A stretch of DNA of 64,000 nucleotides from Rhodococcus qingshengii JCM 15477 (lineage in GTDB: Bacteria; Actinomycetota; Actinomycetes; Mycobacteriales; Mycobacteriaceae): NCBI RefSeq assembly GCF_023221595.1, contig NZ_CP096563.1, forward strand, positions 6,341,103 to 6,405,102, read 5' to 3'. Both the position numbers and the translations under genes were made by a program. The stretch's first letter is position 1. Each line of letters begins with the position of its first letter. The notes beneath the pieces are model-generated. The model did no database searches and was not told the DNA's origin. It saw only the letters and a list, made by a program, of their open reading frames with translations. Below are positions 44,339 to 53,316 of this stretch, in pieces.

Positions 44339-47300
44339 CCGGGAATCCACCCGAGGAGGGTCGCCGCTCGGCGATCACCCGCAAGAGTGCCACGACCCGC
44401 TCGCATCCTCGGATGCCACCGTGGGAGCGCGGTTACCCGATCCAGCCGGTCAACCCGGACGCACGTTTCGACGACGCACCCACCATGACCATCCCGGTGA
44501 TCCGCGACTACCCCCGGTACCGCGAAGCCGAGATGGAGTTTGCCGACCGGGCGACGACCACGTCGGACGAGTTCGACACCGACGCCCATGTCCAGGTCGG
44601 GGAACGCAAGGAGACGAACTCTCGACTCCTCGCGGCAACGGGTTCCATCGCGATCGCGACGCTGACGAGCCGCATCACGGGATTCGCCAAGCAGTTGATG
44701 ATCCTGATGGTCCTCGGCCCCGCCATCGCCAGCTCGTTCACCGTCGCCAGCCAGATTCCGAACATGATCGCGGAACTGGTTCTGGGCGCCGTGCTGACCG
44801 CCATCGTCGTCCCCGTGCTGGTTCGCGCCGAGCGGGAGGACGCCGATCACGGCGAAGCGTTTGTCCGACGCCTCTTCACGGCGTCGCTCGTTCTACTCGG
44901 CATGGCCGCGCTGCTCGCGACCCTGGCAGCACCCGTACTCACCAAATACGTCTTCCTGTCCGAAGACGGCAAGGTCAGCACCGACCTGACCACGTCGCTG
45001 TCTTATCTGCTTCTGCCGGCGATCCTGTTCTACGGGCTGTCGGCGCTGTTCACAGCGTTTCTGAACACCAGACAGATCTTCAAGCCCGGAGCCTGGGCTC
45101 CCGTACTCAACAATGTCGTCGTCCTCGTGGTGCTCGTGGTCTATCGCCTGACTCCGGGTGAGATCTCGCTTGATCCGGTCTCGATGGGCGATGCAAAGCT
45201 GCTCACCCTCGGCATCGGCATCACCATCGGCGTCATCGTGCAGGCAGCCAGCCTGATCCCCGCGCTTCGCCGCGAGAAGATCTCGCTCAAACCGCTGTGG
45301 GGTCTCGACGACCGCCTGCGCCAGTTCGGCGGCATGGCGGTCGCCATCGTCTTGTACGTCCTGATCAGCCAGATGGGCATGATCTTCGCGACCAAGATCT
45401 CCTCCCACGCCGACGAAGCCGGCCCTGCCATCTACAGCCAGGCCTGGTTGCTCCTGCAACTCCCGTACGGCGTGCTCGGAGTGACGGTTCTGACCGCGAT
45501 CATGCCGCGCCTGAGCCGCAACGCTGCTGCCGACGACACCCCGGCCGTCGTGGACGATCTGTCGGTCGCAACGCGTCTGACCATGATCACGCTGGTTCCG
45601 ATCATCATGTTCCTGACCTTCATGGGTCCGCAGGTCGGTGAAGCGCTCTACGGTTACGGCCGCTTCGGACCCGAACAGGCCGAACGACTCGGCACCGCTG
45701 TGAGCTGGTCGGCATTCACGTTGATTCCGTACGCGCTGGTCCTGATCCAACTTCGTGTGTTCTACGCCCGCGAACAAGCCTGGACGCCGACGTGGATCGT
45801 TCTCGGCATCACTGCAGTGAAAATCGCTTTCTCGGCGCTCGCTCCGGTCTTCGCATCCAACAGCGATCAGGTCGTGATCCTGCTCGGTGCGGCCAACGGT
45901 CTCGGATACATCACCGGCGCCGTCATCGGCGGGTACCTCCTGCACCGCAGCCTCGGAAACCTGCAGATGGCCAACGTGGGCAAGACAGTCTGGTCCGTCG
46001 TACTCGCCTCGCTGGCCGGTTCGCTGACCATGCTCGCGGTCGACCGCGTCCTCGGATTCGATCAACTCACCGAGCGTTTCGGCGGACCTGGCTCGATGGT
46101 TCGCGTCGCCGTCGGCGGCATCCTGATGCTCGCGATCACCTTCACGATTCTCTACTTCAAGAAGGTTCCGGAAGTCCTGTCGGTAACGGTTGCGGTCTCC
46201 CGCAAGATTCGTTCACTGACAGGTCGCGCCGAACCGGACACACGTAACAACACCGACGACGACGTCACCGAGCTGATTCCTGCAATCAGAACGGAATCAA
46301 ACGAGCAAGAACGACCGGGTGCGCTCCCGTACCCTGGTCATGGGCGTACAGGATCGCAACCCGCGCGTATTCGGGGACGGGCTATCGATGGAGAAGGAGC
46401 GAGGGTGAGCGACGACAACGTTTCCGGCAACAAGAGTGCCGGGACTTCTGCCGTGAAAGCGTCCGAACAGAAGTCAACGGCATCGTCGGGCACACCTGCA
46501 TCCACGAGTTCCTCCGCATCTGCCGGCCAGAAGCCACAGCAGGGTCAGAAGCCACAGCAGCCCGCACAGCGACCGCAGCAGGGCCAAAGCCCGCAGGGTC
46601 AGAAGCCGCAGCCGCCGGTGCAGAAGGCCGCTCCGCCGGTACCTCCGGTCAGTGTGTCCAAGACACCTTCGGCGCCCGTGTCGAAGACACCTTCAGCACC
46701 TGTCTCGAAGACACCCGCGCCGAAGACGCCTGCTCCGGACAAGAAGGCACCCGAATCTCAGAAGACGGCTGCCGCTCAGACACCACCGCCCGCTGCACCT
46801 CGCACACCTTCCGCCGGATCCGCATCACGACCGGCCCAGCGACCGATGCCACGTGGACCGAAGCTCATCCCCGGCGCCTCTGTCGCCGGCGGACGCTACC
46901 GTCTGCTCGCGCCGCACGGCGGAACCCGCGGACTGCAGTTCTGGGAAGCTCTCGACGTCAAGCTCGACCGTGAAGTAGCCCTGACGTTCGTCGACGCCGA
47001 TCAGCGCGGTGACGACGACAGCCAGTCCGGACCGCAGGCAGTTCTCTCACGCACTCTGCGCCTGGGACGAATCAACTCGCCCGGTCTGGCTCGCGTCCTC
47101 GACGTCGTCCGCGGAAGCTCGGGCGGCATCGTCGTCGCCGAATGGACTCCCGGCCGCTCGCTGCGTGAGATGGCCGAGACGACGCCGTCGCCGATCGGTG
47201 CAGCCCGCGCCATCCGCGCCCTCGCGGCGGCTGCCGAAGCTGCTCACCGCACCGGCGGTGCGCTGTCCATCGATCACCCGGACCGCGTTCGCATCAGCAT

Positions 47301-48357
47301 CAACGGTGACGCCGTACTGGCGTTCCCGGCGACGCTTGCCGACGCCGATTCCACCAGCGACGTCCGCGGTCTCGGCGCCATGCTGTACTCGCTCATCACG
47401 GCGCGCTGGCCGCTCGCCGATCCGTCCGCCGGTCCCGTCGGTGGTTTGCTTCCCGCCGGTCGCGGCGCCGACGGGAACATCGTCGAGCCTCGGGTCGTCC
47501 GTCCGGAGGTTCCGTTCGACATCTCGGCCGTTGCGGTTCGAGCGTTGCAGTCGGAGAGTGGAATCCGCACTGCTGCCACCGTGCAGCACATCCTCGATCA
47601 GGCGTCCGTCGTCAACGACAAGACGGAAATGATTCCGGCACTTCGTCTCGGCCACCGCGAACAGGGAGCGTCCGGTCATGCACTGAACGACCCCGAAGCC
47701 ATCGAGGCCGAGAAGAAGAAGTCAACGCGGATGCTCGCGGCACTGACGGCGCTCGGTGTCTTCACCGTGATCGTCCTGATTCTCCTTGTGGTGTGGGTAG
47801 CGAGCTTCCTCTCGGGTGGCAGTAACGACACCCCGCTCAGCGAGCAGAGTTTCGGACTGACCACCGAAGCCACTGCGCCCGAGAACAATTCACCGGCGCC
47901 CGCACCGGCGGCGGCAACCGTTCCGGTAGCTTCCTCGGCCGTAACGGTGTTCTCACCCCAGGGAACGCCGGATCAGCCGGCAACAGCGAAGAACGCCATC
48001 GACGGCAATCCGGCCACCGCATGGTCGTCGGACTCGTACTTCCAGCCCTTCCCGTCCCTGAAGAACGGCGTCGGCCTGATGGTGACGCTTGCCGATGCCG
48101 CCAACCTGAAGAACGTTGCGATCACGTCTGATTCGCCGGGAACCGTCGTTGAAATCCGTTCTGCCCCTTCTGCGAATACTTCGCTGGATCAGACCAAGGA
48201 AATCGGATCGGGTGTCCTGAAGAACGGCGTGACCGACATTCCAGTCACGTCGGACGGCTCGGGTCAGTATGTCCTGGTTTGGATTACGCAGCTCAGCACC
48301 GAATCCGGACAAAACCAGACATCCATCTCGGAGATTGCATTCACTGCTGCAAAGTGA
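44335..48357 (+). CDS. murJ: MurJ lipid II flippase fused to a pseudokinase and an extracellular C-terminal domain
   Basis: 1340 aa, near the layout of mycobacterial MviN. Residues 1-~95 are disordered and cytoplasmic. The MOP flippase core of about 14 TM runs ~98-620 (GSIAIATLTSRITGFAKQLM, IPNMIAELVLGAVLTAIVVPVL). A low-complexity Ser/Pro/Gln linker with KTPSAPVS repeats spans ~690-845. A kinase-like domain (~850-1110) lacks the catalytic loop (DHPDRVRISING in place of HRDLKPxN) and the DFG motif. After one TM (~1130-1155) comes a Pro/Ala linker and a discoidin-like beta domain (~1190-1340). MurJ moves lipid II across the membrane; in mycobacteria the pseudokinase is phosphorylated by PknB and bound by FhaA. 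Confidence 0.94.
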   Translation: MTGNPPEEGRRSAITRKSATTRSHPRMPPWERGYPIQPVNPDARFDDAPTMTIPVIRDYPRYREAEMEFADRATTTSDEFDTDAHVQVGERKETNSRLLAATGSIAIATLTSRITGFAKQLMILMVLGPAIASSFTVASQIPNMIAELVLGAVLTAIVVPVLVRAEREDADHGEAFVRRLFTASLVLLGMAALLATLAAPVLTKYVFLSEDGKVSTDLTTSLSYLLLPAILFYGLSALFTAFLNTRQIFKPGAWAPVLNNVVVLVVLVVYRLTPGEISLDPVSMGDAKLLTLGIGITIGVIVQAASLIPALRREKISLKPLWGLDDRLRQFGGMAVAIVLYVLISQMGMIFATKISSHADEAGPAIYSQAWLLLQLPYGVLGVTVLTAIMPRLSRNAAADDTPAVVDDLSVATRLTMITLVPIIMFLTFMGPQVGEALYGYGRFGPEQAERLGTAVSWSAFTLIPYALVLIQLRVFYAREQAWTPTWIVLGITAVKIAFSALAPVFASNSDQVVILLGAANGLGYITGAVIGGYLLHRSLGNLQMANVGKTVWSVVLASLAGSLTMLAVDRVLGFDQLTERFGGPGSMVRVAVGGILMLAITFTILYFKKVPEVLSVTVAVSRKIRSLTGRAEPDTRNNTDDDVTELIPAIRTESNEQERPGALPYPGHGRTGSQPARIRGRAIDGEGARVSDDNVSGNKSAGTSAVKASEQKSTASSGTPASTSSSASAGQKPQQGQKPQQPAQRPQQGQSPQGQKPQPPVQKAAPPVPPVSVSKTPSAPVSKTPSAPVSKTPAPKTPAPDKKAPESQKTAAAQTPPPAAPRTPSAGSASRPAQRPMPRGPKLIPGASVAGGRYRLLAPHGGTRGLQFWEALDVKLDREVALTFVDADQRGDDDSQSGPQAVLSRTLRLGRINSPGLARVLDVVRGSSGGIVVAEWTPGRSLREMAETTPSPIGAARAIRALAAAAEAAHRTGGALSIDHPDRVRISINGDAVLAFPATLADADSTSDVRGLGAMLYSLITARWPLADPSAGPVGGLLPAGRGADGNIVEPRVVRPEVPFDISAVAVRALQSESGIRTAATVQHILDQASVVNDKTEMIPALRLGHREQGASGHALNDPEAIEAEKKKSTRMLAALTALGVFTVIVLILLVVWVASFLSGGSNDTPLSEQSFGLTTEATAPENNSPAPAPAAATVPVASSAVTVFSPQGTPDQPATAKNAIDGNPATAWSSDSYFQPFPSLKNGVGLMVTLADAANLKNVAITSDSPGTVVEIRSAPSANTSLDQTKEIGSGVLKNGVTDIPVTSDGSGQYVLVWITQLSTESGQNQTSISEIAFTAAK

Positions 48358-48392
48358 TCGCCCTTGGCCCTTCTGAAACCTACCGACTGGGC

Positions 48393-48398
48393 TAATAT
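48393..48398 (+). promoter_or_regulatory. -10 box (TAATAT) placed for leaderless sigM
   Basis: TAATAT ends 6 nt before GTG 48405. There is no ribosome-binding site, so the sigM transcript probably starts at its GTG. TGAAACC at 48374-48380 upstream resembles an ECF-type -35, leaving open a second, autoregulated promoter. Confidence 0.45.
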
Positions 48399-48404
48399 CC
48401 GCCC

Positions 48405-49031
48405 GTGCACAGTTATCGGGGGGGCACCGGGGGCGGAGCCGGAAATTTCGAATCCAGAAGTTTCGAGAACAAGAATCTCGAGGCGACGGATTTCGAATTG
48501 TTGACCGCTCATGTCGCGGGCGATCGACACGCGTTCCGTGAACTACTGCTCCGGCATCAGGATCATCTGTGGCACGTTGCCCGGCGAACGAGCTACTCGG
48601 ACGAGGATGCGGCAGATGCTCTCCAGGAGGGTCTGCTGTCCGCGCATCGCAAGGCGGCGAAGTTCCGCGGCGACGCGGCGGTGCGTAGTTGGCTCCACAC
48701 CATCGTGGTCAATGCCTGCCTCGACCGGATCCGACGCAACAAATCACGGGCGGCGTTCTCTCTGTCTTCGGAGAACGCGGAGGAACCCCGCGATCACCGC
48801 GACTATGCGGCGACAGTGGACATGAGCCTGACCGTCGAACAGGCACTGGCATCGCTGCCGCCTGAGCAGCGTGCTGCCGTCGTCGCCGTCGATGTCGAGG
48901 GGTATCCGGTAGCCGAGGCCGCCGAGAGGTTGGGAGTGCCCGTAGGGACCGTGAAGAGTCGCTGCGCCCGCGCGCGCAAGCGTCTTGCCGCCCAGTTGGA
49001 GGACTTTCGCGAAGGCGGGAACCATTCGTGA
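48405..49031 (+). CDS. sigM: ECF RNA polymerase sigma factor SigM
   Basis: 208 aa from GTG 48405, with a ~30-residue Gly/Asn-rich N-terminus before region 2. Region 2 is LLTAHVAGDRHAFRELLLRHQDHLWHVARRTSYSDEDAADALQEGLLSAHRKAAKFRG; region 4 is ALASLPPEQRAAVVAVDVEGYPVAEAAERLGVPVGTVKSRCARARKRL. Position between murJ and the anti-sigma gene matches Rv3911 (sigM). In mycobacteria SigM acts late in growth and on cell-surface and ESX genes. If region 4 alone is weighed it could be another ECF group, but synteny decides. Confidence 0.92.
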   Translation: MHSYRGGTGGGAGNFESRSFENKNLEATDFELLTAHVAGDRHAFRELLLRHQDHLWHVARRTSYSDEDAADALQEGLLSAHRKAAKFRGDAAVRSWLHTIVVNACLDRIRRNKSRAAFSLSSENAEEPRDHRDYAATVDMSLTVEQALASLPPEQRAAVVAVDVEGYPVAEAAERLGVPVGTVKSRCARARKRLAAQLEDFREGGNHS

Positions 49032-49084
49032 ACCGGCCGCGTCCTATCTTGTAAGGGTCCGCACCGACTGCCGAGGGAGGGTTC

Positions 49085-49801
49085 ATGACAGATCCGTCTG
49101 TTCGCGTTCCGTCGCCTCCGTTTTCGGAAGACCTACTCGCAGATCTTCACGCCGGGGTTCTCGATTCCGAAACCAGTGCGGCTCTGTGGCCGGTGGTACA
49201 CGCAGACCCTGACGCCCATGCATTTGTCACCGCCCTTGACGGCGTCACGGCATCACTCGCGACACTGAACTCGAGCAAGGCCACTCACGAACGGATTCCG
49301 AATTCGCTTGCCGAGCGAATCAATTCGGCACTGGATCTACAGTCAGAACAGCTGGAGCCGCCAGCTGAGGCAGCTGTCGTGCCGTTCCGGCGGCGCCCAC
49401 AAGCGTGGGTTCTCGGTGCCGCAGCAGCCGTGTTGGTAGCCTTCGTGATCGTTGTTGTCGGAACCCGAGATTCCGAACCTGCCGAAAGTGTTGTCGCTCA
49501 ACCGAGCACACCGGCGACGTCTGCTGTCGACGATCCGGATTCGGCGTCTCTGCTCTCACTCGTCGGATCCAAAAACCTTGGACCACTGGATGATCCATCC
49601 AAACTTGCCGGATGCCTACGCGCCAACGGCATCGACGAGGGCCGGCCTCTACTCGGTTCCGGCGAGATTCGCATCGACGGGGCGCCGGCGATAGTCCTAC
49701 TCTTCACGGGATCGCAGCCGCGTCAGATCACTGCACTGACTGTCGGCATCAACTGCAGCGACGGGAATCCGAATACGTTGTCGGTCAAGAACATCGGCTG
49801 A
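49085..49801 (+). CDS. rsmA: Anti-sigma factor for SigM
   Basis: 238 aa, ATG 49085 with GGGAGGG before it. The N-terminal ~100 residues form a soluble cytoplasmic domain that should bind SigM (FSEDLLADLHAGVLDSETSAALWPVV). One TM at ~112-130 (AWVLGAAAAVLVAFVIVVVG) and a ~100-residue extracellular part with two Cys (AGCLRANG, GINCSDG) that may form a disulfide. There is no zinc-type HxxxCxxC motif, so it is not a ZAS anti-sigma. Position matches the mycobacterial regulator of SigM, Rv3912. The symbol is not to be confused with the 16S methylase RsmA. Confidence 0.8.
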   Translation: MTDPSVRVPSPPFSEDLLADLHAGVLDSETSAALWPVVHADPDAHAFVTALDGVTASLATLNSSKATHERIPNSLAERINSALDLQSEQLEPPAEAAVVPFRRRPQAWVLGAAAAVLVAFVIVVVGTRDSEPAESVVAQPSTPATSAVDDPDSASLLSLVGSKNLGPLDDPSKLAGCLRANGIDEGRPLLGSGEIRIDGAPAIVLLFTGSQPRQITALTVGINCSDGNPNTLSVKNIG

Positions 49802-49810
49802 CGTCGACGG

Positions 49811-50377
49811 TCAGCGCGGCGATGCCGCCGGGAGTAAGAGCTCGAGAATTCTCCCACGCAATGCGTCCGTATCATCCTCGACCGCTATCAGACTCGAAAA
49901 CATCGCTGCCCCGGCCGCCAATACCAGCACGGCCTTGGCATCGAGCAGTGCCGATTCAGGATCTTCGGCGTTCTGAAGGAACAGTTGCGTACTCGGTCCA
50001 CTGAACCCGCGCCACAATTCGTTGCGCAGGTCGTCGTGGTCGCGCAGGGCCGCCAGCAATCCTGGCGACGCGGCGCGAACCTCGGGACGGGAGAAGAGCT
50101 GAGCACTTCCCTCCACCACCCAACGGATCCAGCCGTCGCGATCGGTGCCCTCGAACGGTGTCAGGTCCGGTGTCGCCCCCAGGATCGACCCGAGAACAAG
50201 ATGTGCCTTCGACGGCCATCGCCGCGACATCGAGGCTCGGCTGACCCCTGCCCGTGCCGCGATCGCCCGGAGACTGAGTTGATCCCAACCGACCTCGAGG
50301 AGCATCGCTCGGGTGACCTCGAGGACTGTGTCGTCGATGCGTGGGTCTCGTGGGCGACCTGATCCTGTGGCATTCAT
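49811..50377 (-). CDS. TetR-family regulator of the flavin oxidoreductase gene
   Basis: 188 aa. HTH: TRAMLLEVGWDQLSLRAIAARAGVSRASMSRRWPSKAHLVLGSIL at about 22-66. The C-terminus has PGLLAALRDHDDLRNELWRGFSGP. It is divergent from the NADH:flavin oxidoreductase gene (99-bp gap) and ends 9 bp from the anti-sigma stop. With that enzyme gene it forms a pair absent from the corresponding mycobacterial block. Confidence 0.87.
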   Translation of the reverse strand: MNATGSGRPRDPRIDDTVLEVTRAMLLEVGWDQLSLRAIAARAGVSRASMSRRWPSKAHLVLGSILGATPDLTPFEGTDRDGWIRWVVEGSAQLFSRPEVRAASPGLLAALRDHDDLRNELWRGFSGPSTQLFLQNAEDPESALLDAKAVLVLAAGAAMFSSLIAVEDDTDALRGRILELLLPAASPR

Positions 50378-50475
50378 CGTGTCGAATTGTCGGACAGATT
50401 GGGAGTAGGCGCTATATCGTCGTAGTTACGAGTCCACTGGCATCGTAAAGATCAGGCCGCCGCAGGAAGTTGAAA

Positions 50476-51687
50476 ATGACCACAGCGCCCACACCGTCGA
50501 TATTCGAACCCGCACGTCTCGGCCCTCTGACCTTGCGCAACCGCATCGTCAAAGCTGCAACGTTCGAAGGCGTCATGCCCCGGGGAGCGGTCTCGGACGA
50601 TCTGATCAACTTCCACGCCGAGGTGGCCCGCGGCGGGGCCGCGATGACCACTGTCGCCTACTGCGCCGTCTCACCAGGTGGACGAGTCCACCGCGACACC
50701 CTTGTCATGGACGAGCGCGCGCTGCCGGGACTACGCAGACTGACCGACGCCGTCCACGCCGAAGGCGCACTTGCTGCGGCGCAGATCGGCCACGCGGGAC
50801 TGGTCGCCAACACGCTCTCCAACAAGACGAAGACTCTGGCGCCGTCGACCCGGCTGAGTCCGCCCGCGATGGGCCTCGTCAAGGGCGCGACACTCGCCGA
50901 ACTCGACGGTGTCGTCTCCGACTTCGAACGGACCGCTCGCGTCGCCGTGGACGCAGGATTCGACGCCATCGAGGTCCATCTCGGCCACAACTACCTCCTC
51001 AGTTCGTTCATGAGCCCCAATCTGAACAAGCGCCACGATCGATACGGTGGCAGCGTCGCCAAGCGCGCCGAGTATCCGCGTCGAGTCGTCGAAGCGGTGC
51101 GACGGGCCGCTGGATCCAGCGTGGCGGTCACCGCGAAATTCAACATGTCCGATGGGGTGCCGAAAGGTCTGTGGCTCGACCAGAGCCTGCCGATCGCCCA
51201 GATCCTCGAAGCCGACGGCCACCTCGACGCGATGCAATTGACCGGTGGCAGTTCACTTCTCAACGGAATGTACTTCTTCCGCGGCGAGGTCCCACTGGCT
51301 GAGTTTGTCGCCTCCCAACCCAAACTCGTCGGGTACGGGCTGAAGTTCTACGGTCCCAAACTCTTTCCGACGTACCCGTTCGAGGAGGGCTTCTTCCTGC
51401 CCTTCGCCCGTCAGTTCCGACAGGCGCTGAGGATGCCACTGATCCTGCTCGGCGGCATCAACCGCGTCGACACCATCGAGCACGCACTGGATGAAGGATT
51501 CGAATTCGTCGCCATGGCGCGTGCGCTCCTCAGGGACCCACAACTGGTCAACAAATTCCGAGCCGAGAGCGTCGACGAGGGGTTGTGTATCCACTGCAAC
51601 AAGTGCATGCCCACCATCTACACCGGCACGCGCTGTGTGGTTCGGGACGCGCTGGTGGTTCGGGAGGCACCGCGCCCCGCCCAGTGA
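50476..51687 (+). CDS. NADH:flavin oxidoreductase (old yellow enzyme family)
   Basis: 403 aa from ATG 50476 with AGGAAG before it. FMN-dependent TIM barrel: the start IFEPARLGPLTLRNRIVKAATFEG, QIGHAG, the catalytic-site HLGHNYLLSSFMSPNLNKRHDRYGGS, and GGINRVDTIEHALDEGFEFVAMARALLRDPQLVNKF. The C-terminus CIHCNKCMPTIYTGTRC has four Cys as in dienoyl-CoA-reductase relatives that bind Fe-S, but the usual FAD/NAD domain is absent. It probably reduces activated alkenes or quinones, controlled by the divergent TetR. Confidence 0.88.
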   Translation: MTTAPTPSIFEPARLGPLTLRNRIVKAATFEGVMPRGAVSDDLINFHAEVARGGAAMTTVAYCAVSPGGRVHRDTLVMDERALPGLRRLTDAVHAEGALAAAQIGHAGLVANTLSNKTKTLAPSTRLSPPAMGLVKGATLAELDGVVSDFERTARVAVDAGFDAIEVHLGHNYLLSSFMSPNLNKRHDRYGGSVAKRAEYPRRVVEAVRRAAGSSVAVTAKFNMSDGVPKGLWLDQSLPIAQILEADGHLDAMQLTGGSSLLNGMYFFRGEVPLAEFVASQPKLVGYGLKFYGPKLFPTYPFEEGFFLPFARQFRQALRMPLILLGGINRVDTIEHALDEGFEFVAMARALLRDPQLVNKFRAESVDEGLCIHCNKCMPTIYTGTRCVVRDALVVREAPRPAQ

Positions 51688-51818
51688 GTCCCGCGCTGTG
51701 AGCTGCCGGCTGTGAGCCACTTTCCAGCGGAGTGCGGGAACAACACCCCTTATCCTGGTGTTGATCGGTACGGCTCTCCAAGAAGCGGAGGGTCTGCACT
51801 CACTATTGGAAGGCTCGC

Positions 51819-52826
51819 ATGACCACCCAGCTGGAAAACACGCCCGCGGTCCATGACGTCATCATTGTCGGTTCCGGACCGGCCGGATACACCGCTGGTG
51901 TCTACACCGCGCGCGCTGAGCTCCAGCCCCTGCTGTTCGAGGGAACCCAGTTCGGTGGCGCCCTCATGACCACCACCGAGGTCGAGAACTTCCCCGGATT
52001 CCGCGAAGGAATCATGGGCCCCGACCTGATGGAACAGATGCGTGAGCAGGCACTTCGCTTCGATACCGACATCCGCACCGAGGACGTCGAAGAGATCGAC
52101 CTCAGCGGCCCGATCAAGACGGTCGTCGCGAACGGCGAAACGTACGCCGCGCACGCGATCATCCTCGCCATGGGCGCGGCAGCCCGTTACCTCGGCATTC
52201 CCGGTGAAGAACGCCTCCTCGGCCGCGGCGTCAGCGCCTGCGCCACCTGCGACGGCTTCTTCTTCCGTGACCAGGACATCGTCGTGGTCGGCGGCGGCGA
52301 CTCCGCGATGGAAGAGGCAACATTCCTGACCCGCTTCGCTCGCTCGGTCACCCTGGTGCACCGCCGCGAGGAATTCCGCGCCTCACGGATCATGCTCGAG
52401 CGCGCCAAGGCCAACGAGAAGATCCGCTTCCTGACCAACGCGGAGCCCGTCGAGGTCCTCGGCGAGAACAGCGTCACCGGGCTCGTCGTTCGTGACACCG
52501 TCACGGGTGAGACCTCCACACTCGAGATCACCGGCATGTTCGTCGCCATCGGCCATGACCCGCGCAGTGAGCTCGTCAAGGGCCAGGTCGATCTCGACGA
52601 CGCCGGATACGTGCGCGTCGCTCCCGGTTCCACCGCGACCTCCGTCGACGGCGTCTTCGCTGCCGGTGACCTGGTCGATCACACGTACCGCCAGGCGATC
52701 ACCGCTGCCGGCACCGGATGCTCCGCAGCAATCGACGCCGAACGCTGGCTGGCCGACCGCGGCGACATCACCGCCAACACGCTCGACGCAGCCGGCCACA
52801 CGGTCGACGTCGTCGGCGCTCCCTGA
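51819..52826 (+). CDS. trxB: Thioredoxin reductase
   Basis: 335 aa, low-molecular-weight type. FAD motif [17 protein letters not shown] at 16-32, redox-active [10 protein letters not shown] (CATC) near 145, NADPH motif [10 protein letters not shown], and the C-terminal FAD segment [27 protein letters not shown]. It reduces thioredoxin with NADPH. It lies 38 bp before trxA, forming the conserved Rv3913-Rv3914 pair. The redox pair is likely under oxidative-stress sigma control (SigH/SigR type), though I did not find a clear GGAAT/GTT promoter. Confidence 0.96.
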   Translation: MTTQLENTPAVHDVIIVGSGPAGYTAGVYTARAELQPLLFEGTQFGGALMTTTEVENFPGFREGIMGPDLMEQMREQALRFDTDIRTEDVEEIDLSGPIKTVVANGETYAAHAIILAMGAAARYLGIPGEERLLGRGVSACATCDGFFFRDQDIVVVGGGDSAMEEATFLTRFARSVTLVHRREEFRASRIMLERAKANEKIRFLTNAEPVEVLGENSVTGLVVRDTVTGETSTLEITGMFVAIGHDPRSELVKGQVDLDDAGYVRVAPGSTATSVDGVFAAGDLVDHTYRQAITAAGTGCSAAIDAERWLADRGDITANTLDAAGHTVDVVGAP

Positions 52827-52864
52827 TTCATCAAGCTGTCGAACCCAACCCTCGAGGAGTAACA

Positions 52865-53188
52865 GTGTCGAATACCGTCACCATCACCGACGATTCCTTC
52901 AAGCAGGACGTCCTGGGCAGCGACAAGCCCGTTCTGGTCGATTTCTGGGCAACCTGGTGCGGCCCGTGCAAGATGGTCGCCCCGGTACTCGAGGAGATCG
53001 CCGGCGAGAACAGCGAGAAGCTGACCGTCGCGAAGCTCGACATCGACGCCAACCCGGCGGCCGCCCGCGATTTCCAGGTCATGTCGATCCCGACGATGAT
53101 CCTGTTCAAGGACGGCAAGCCGATCAAGACGATCGTCGGCGCCAAGGGCAAGGCCGCACTGCTCAAGGACCTCGCAGACGTTCTCTGA
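52865..53188 (+). CDS. trxA: Thioredoxin
   Basis: 107 aa from GTG 52865, with GAGGAG upstream. The thioredoxin fold has the active site FWATWCGPCKM at about 30-40 and the cis-Pro loop MSIPTMILFKDGKP near 75-88. Electron donor for ribonucleotide reductase, methionine sulfoxide reductase and peroxiredoxins. Partner of the adjacent trxB; equivalent to mycobacterial TrxC. A 15-bp inverted repeat follows the gene. Confidence 0.95.
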   Translation: MSNTVTITDDSFKQDVLGSDKPVLVDFWATWCGPCKMVAPVLEEIAGENSEKLTVAKLDIDANPAAARDFQVMSIPTMILFKDGKPIKTIVGAKGKAALLKDLADVL

Positions 53189-53240
53189 CGGCTGGATGAG
53201 CATCGTGGATTCTCGCAATCCACAGAATTTCTGAGATAAT

Positions 53241-53284
53241 CGATCGATGTGCCTGATCGGGTCTACGACCAGGCACATCGATCG
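53241..53284. terminator. Large inverted repeat after trxA
   Basis: CGATCGATGTGCCTG (53241-53255) and CAGGCACATCGATCG (53270-53284) form a perfect 15-bp stem with a 14-nt loop. There is no T-tract. Position suggests a terminator for trxBA. A regulatory role upstream of cwlM, whose ATG is 33 bp further on, is possible. Confidence 0.55.
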
Positions 53285-53316
53285 AATTCGTTAACCGATC
53301 CGAGAGGCTTTCACGC

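Noticed and set aside
44893..46065. 390-codon open frame opposite murJ
   Set aside because: Antisense to the conserved flippase core; low-complexity His/Asp/Gln-rich translation without domains.
51688..51740. Inverted repeat TCCCGC/GCGGGA after the flavin oxidoreductase gene
   Set aside because: Only 6-bp arms with a loop of about 45 nt; too weak to call a terminator.
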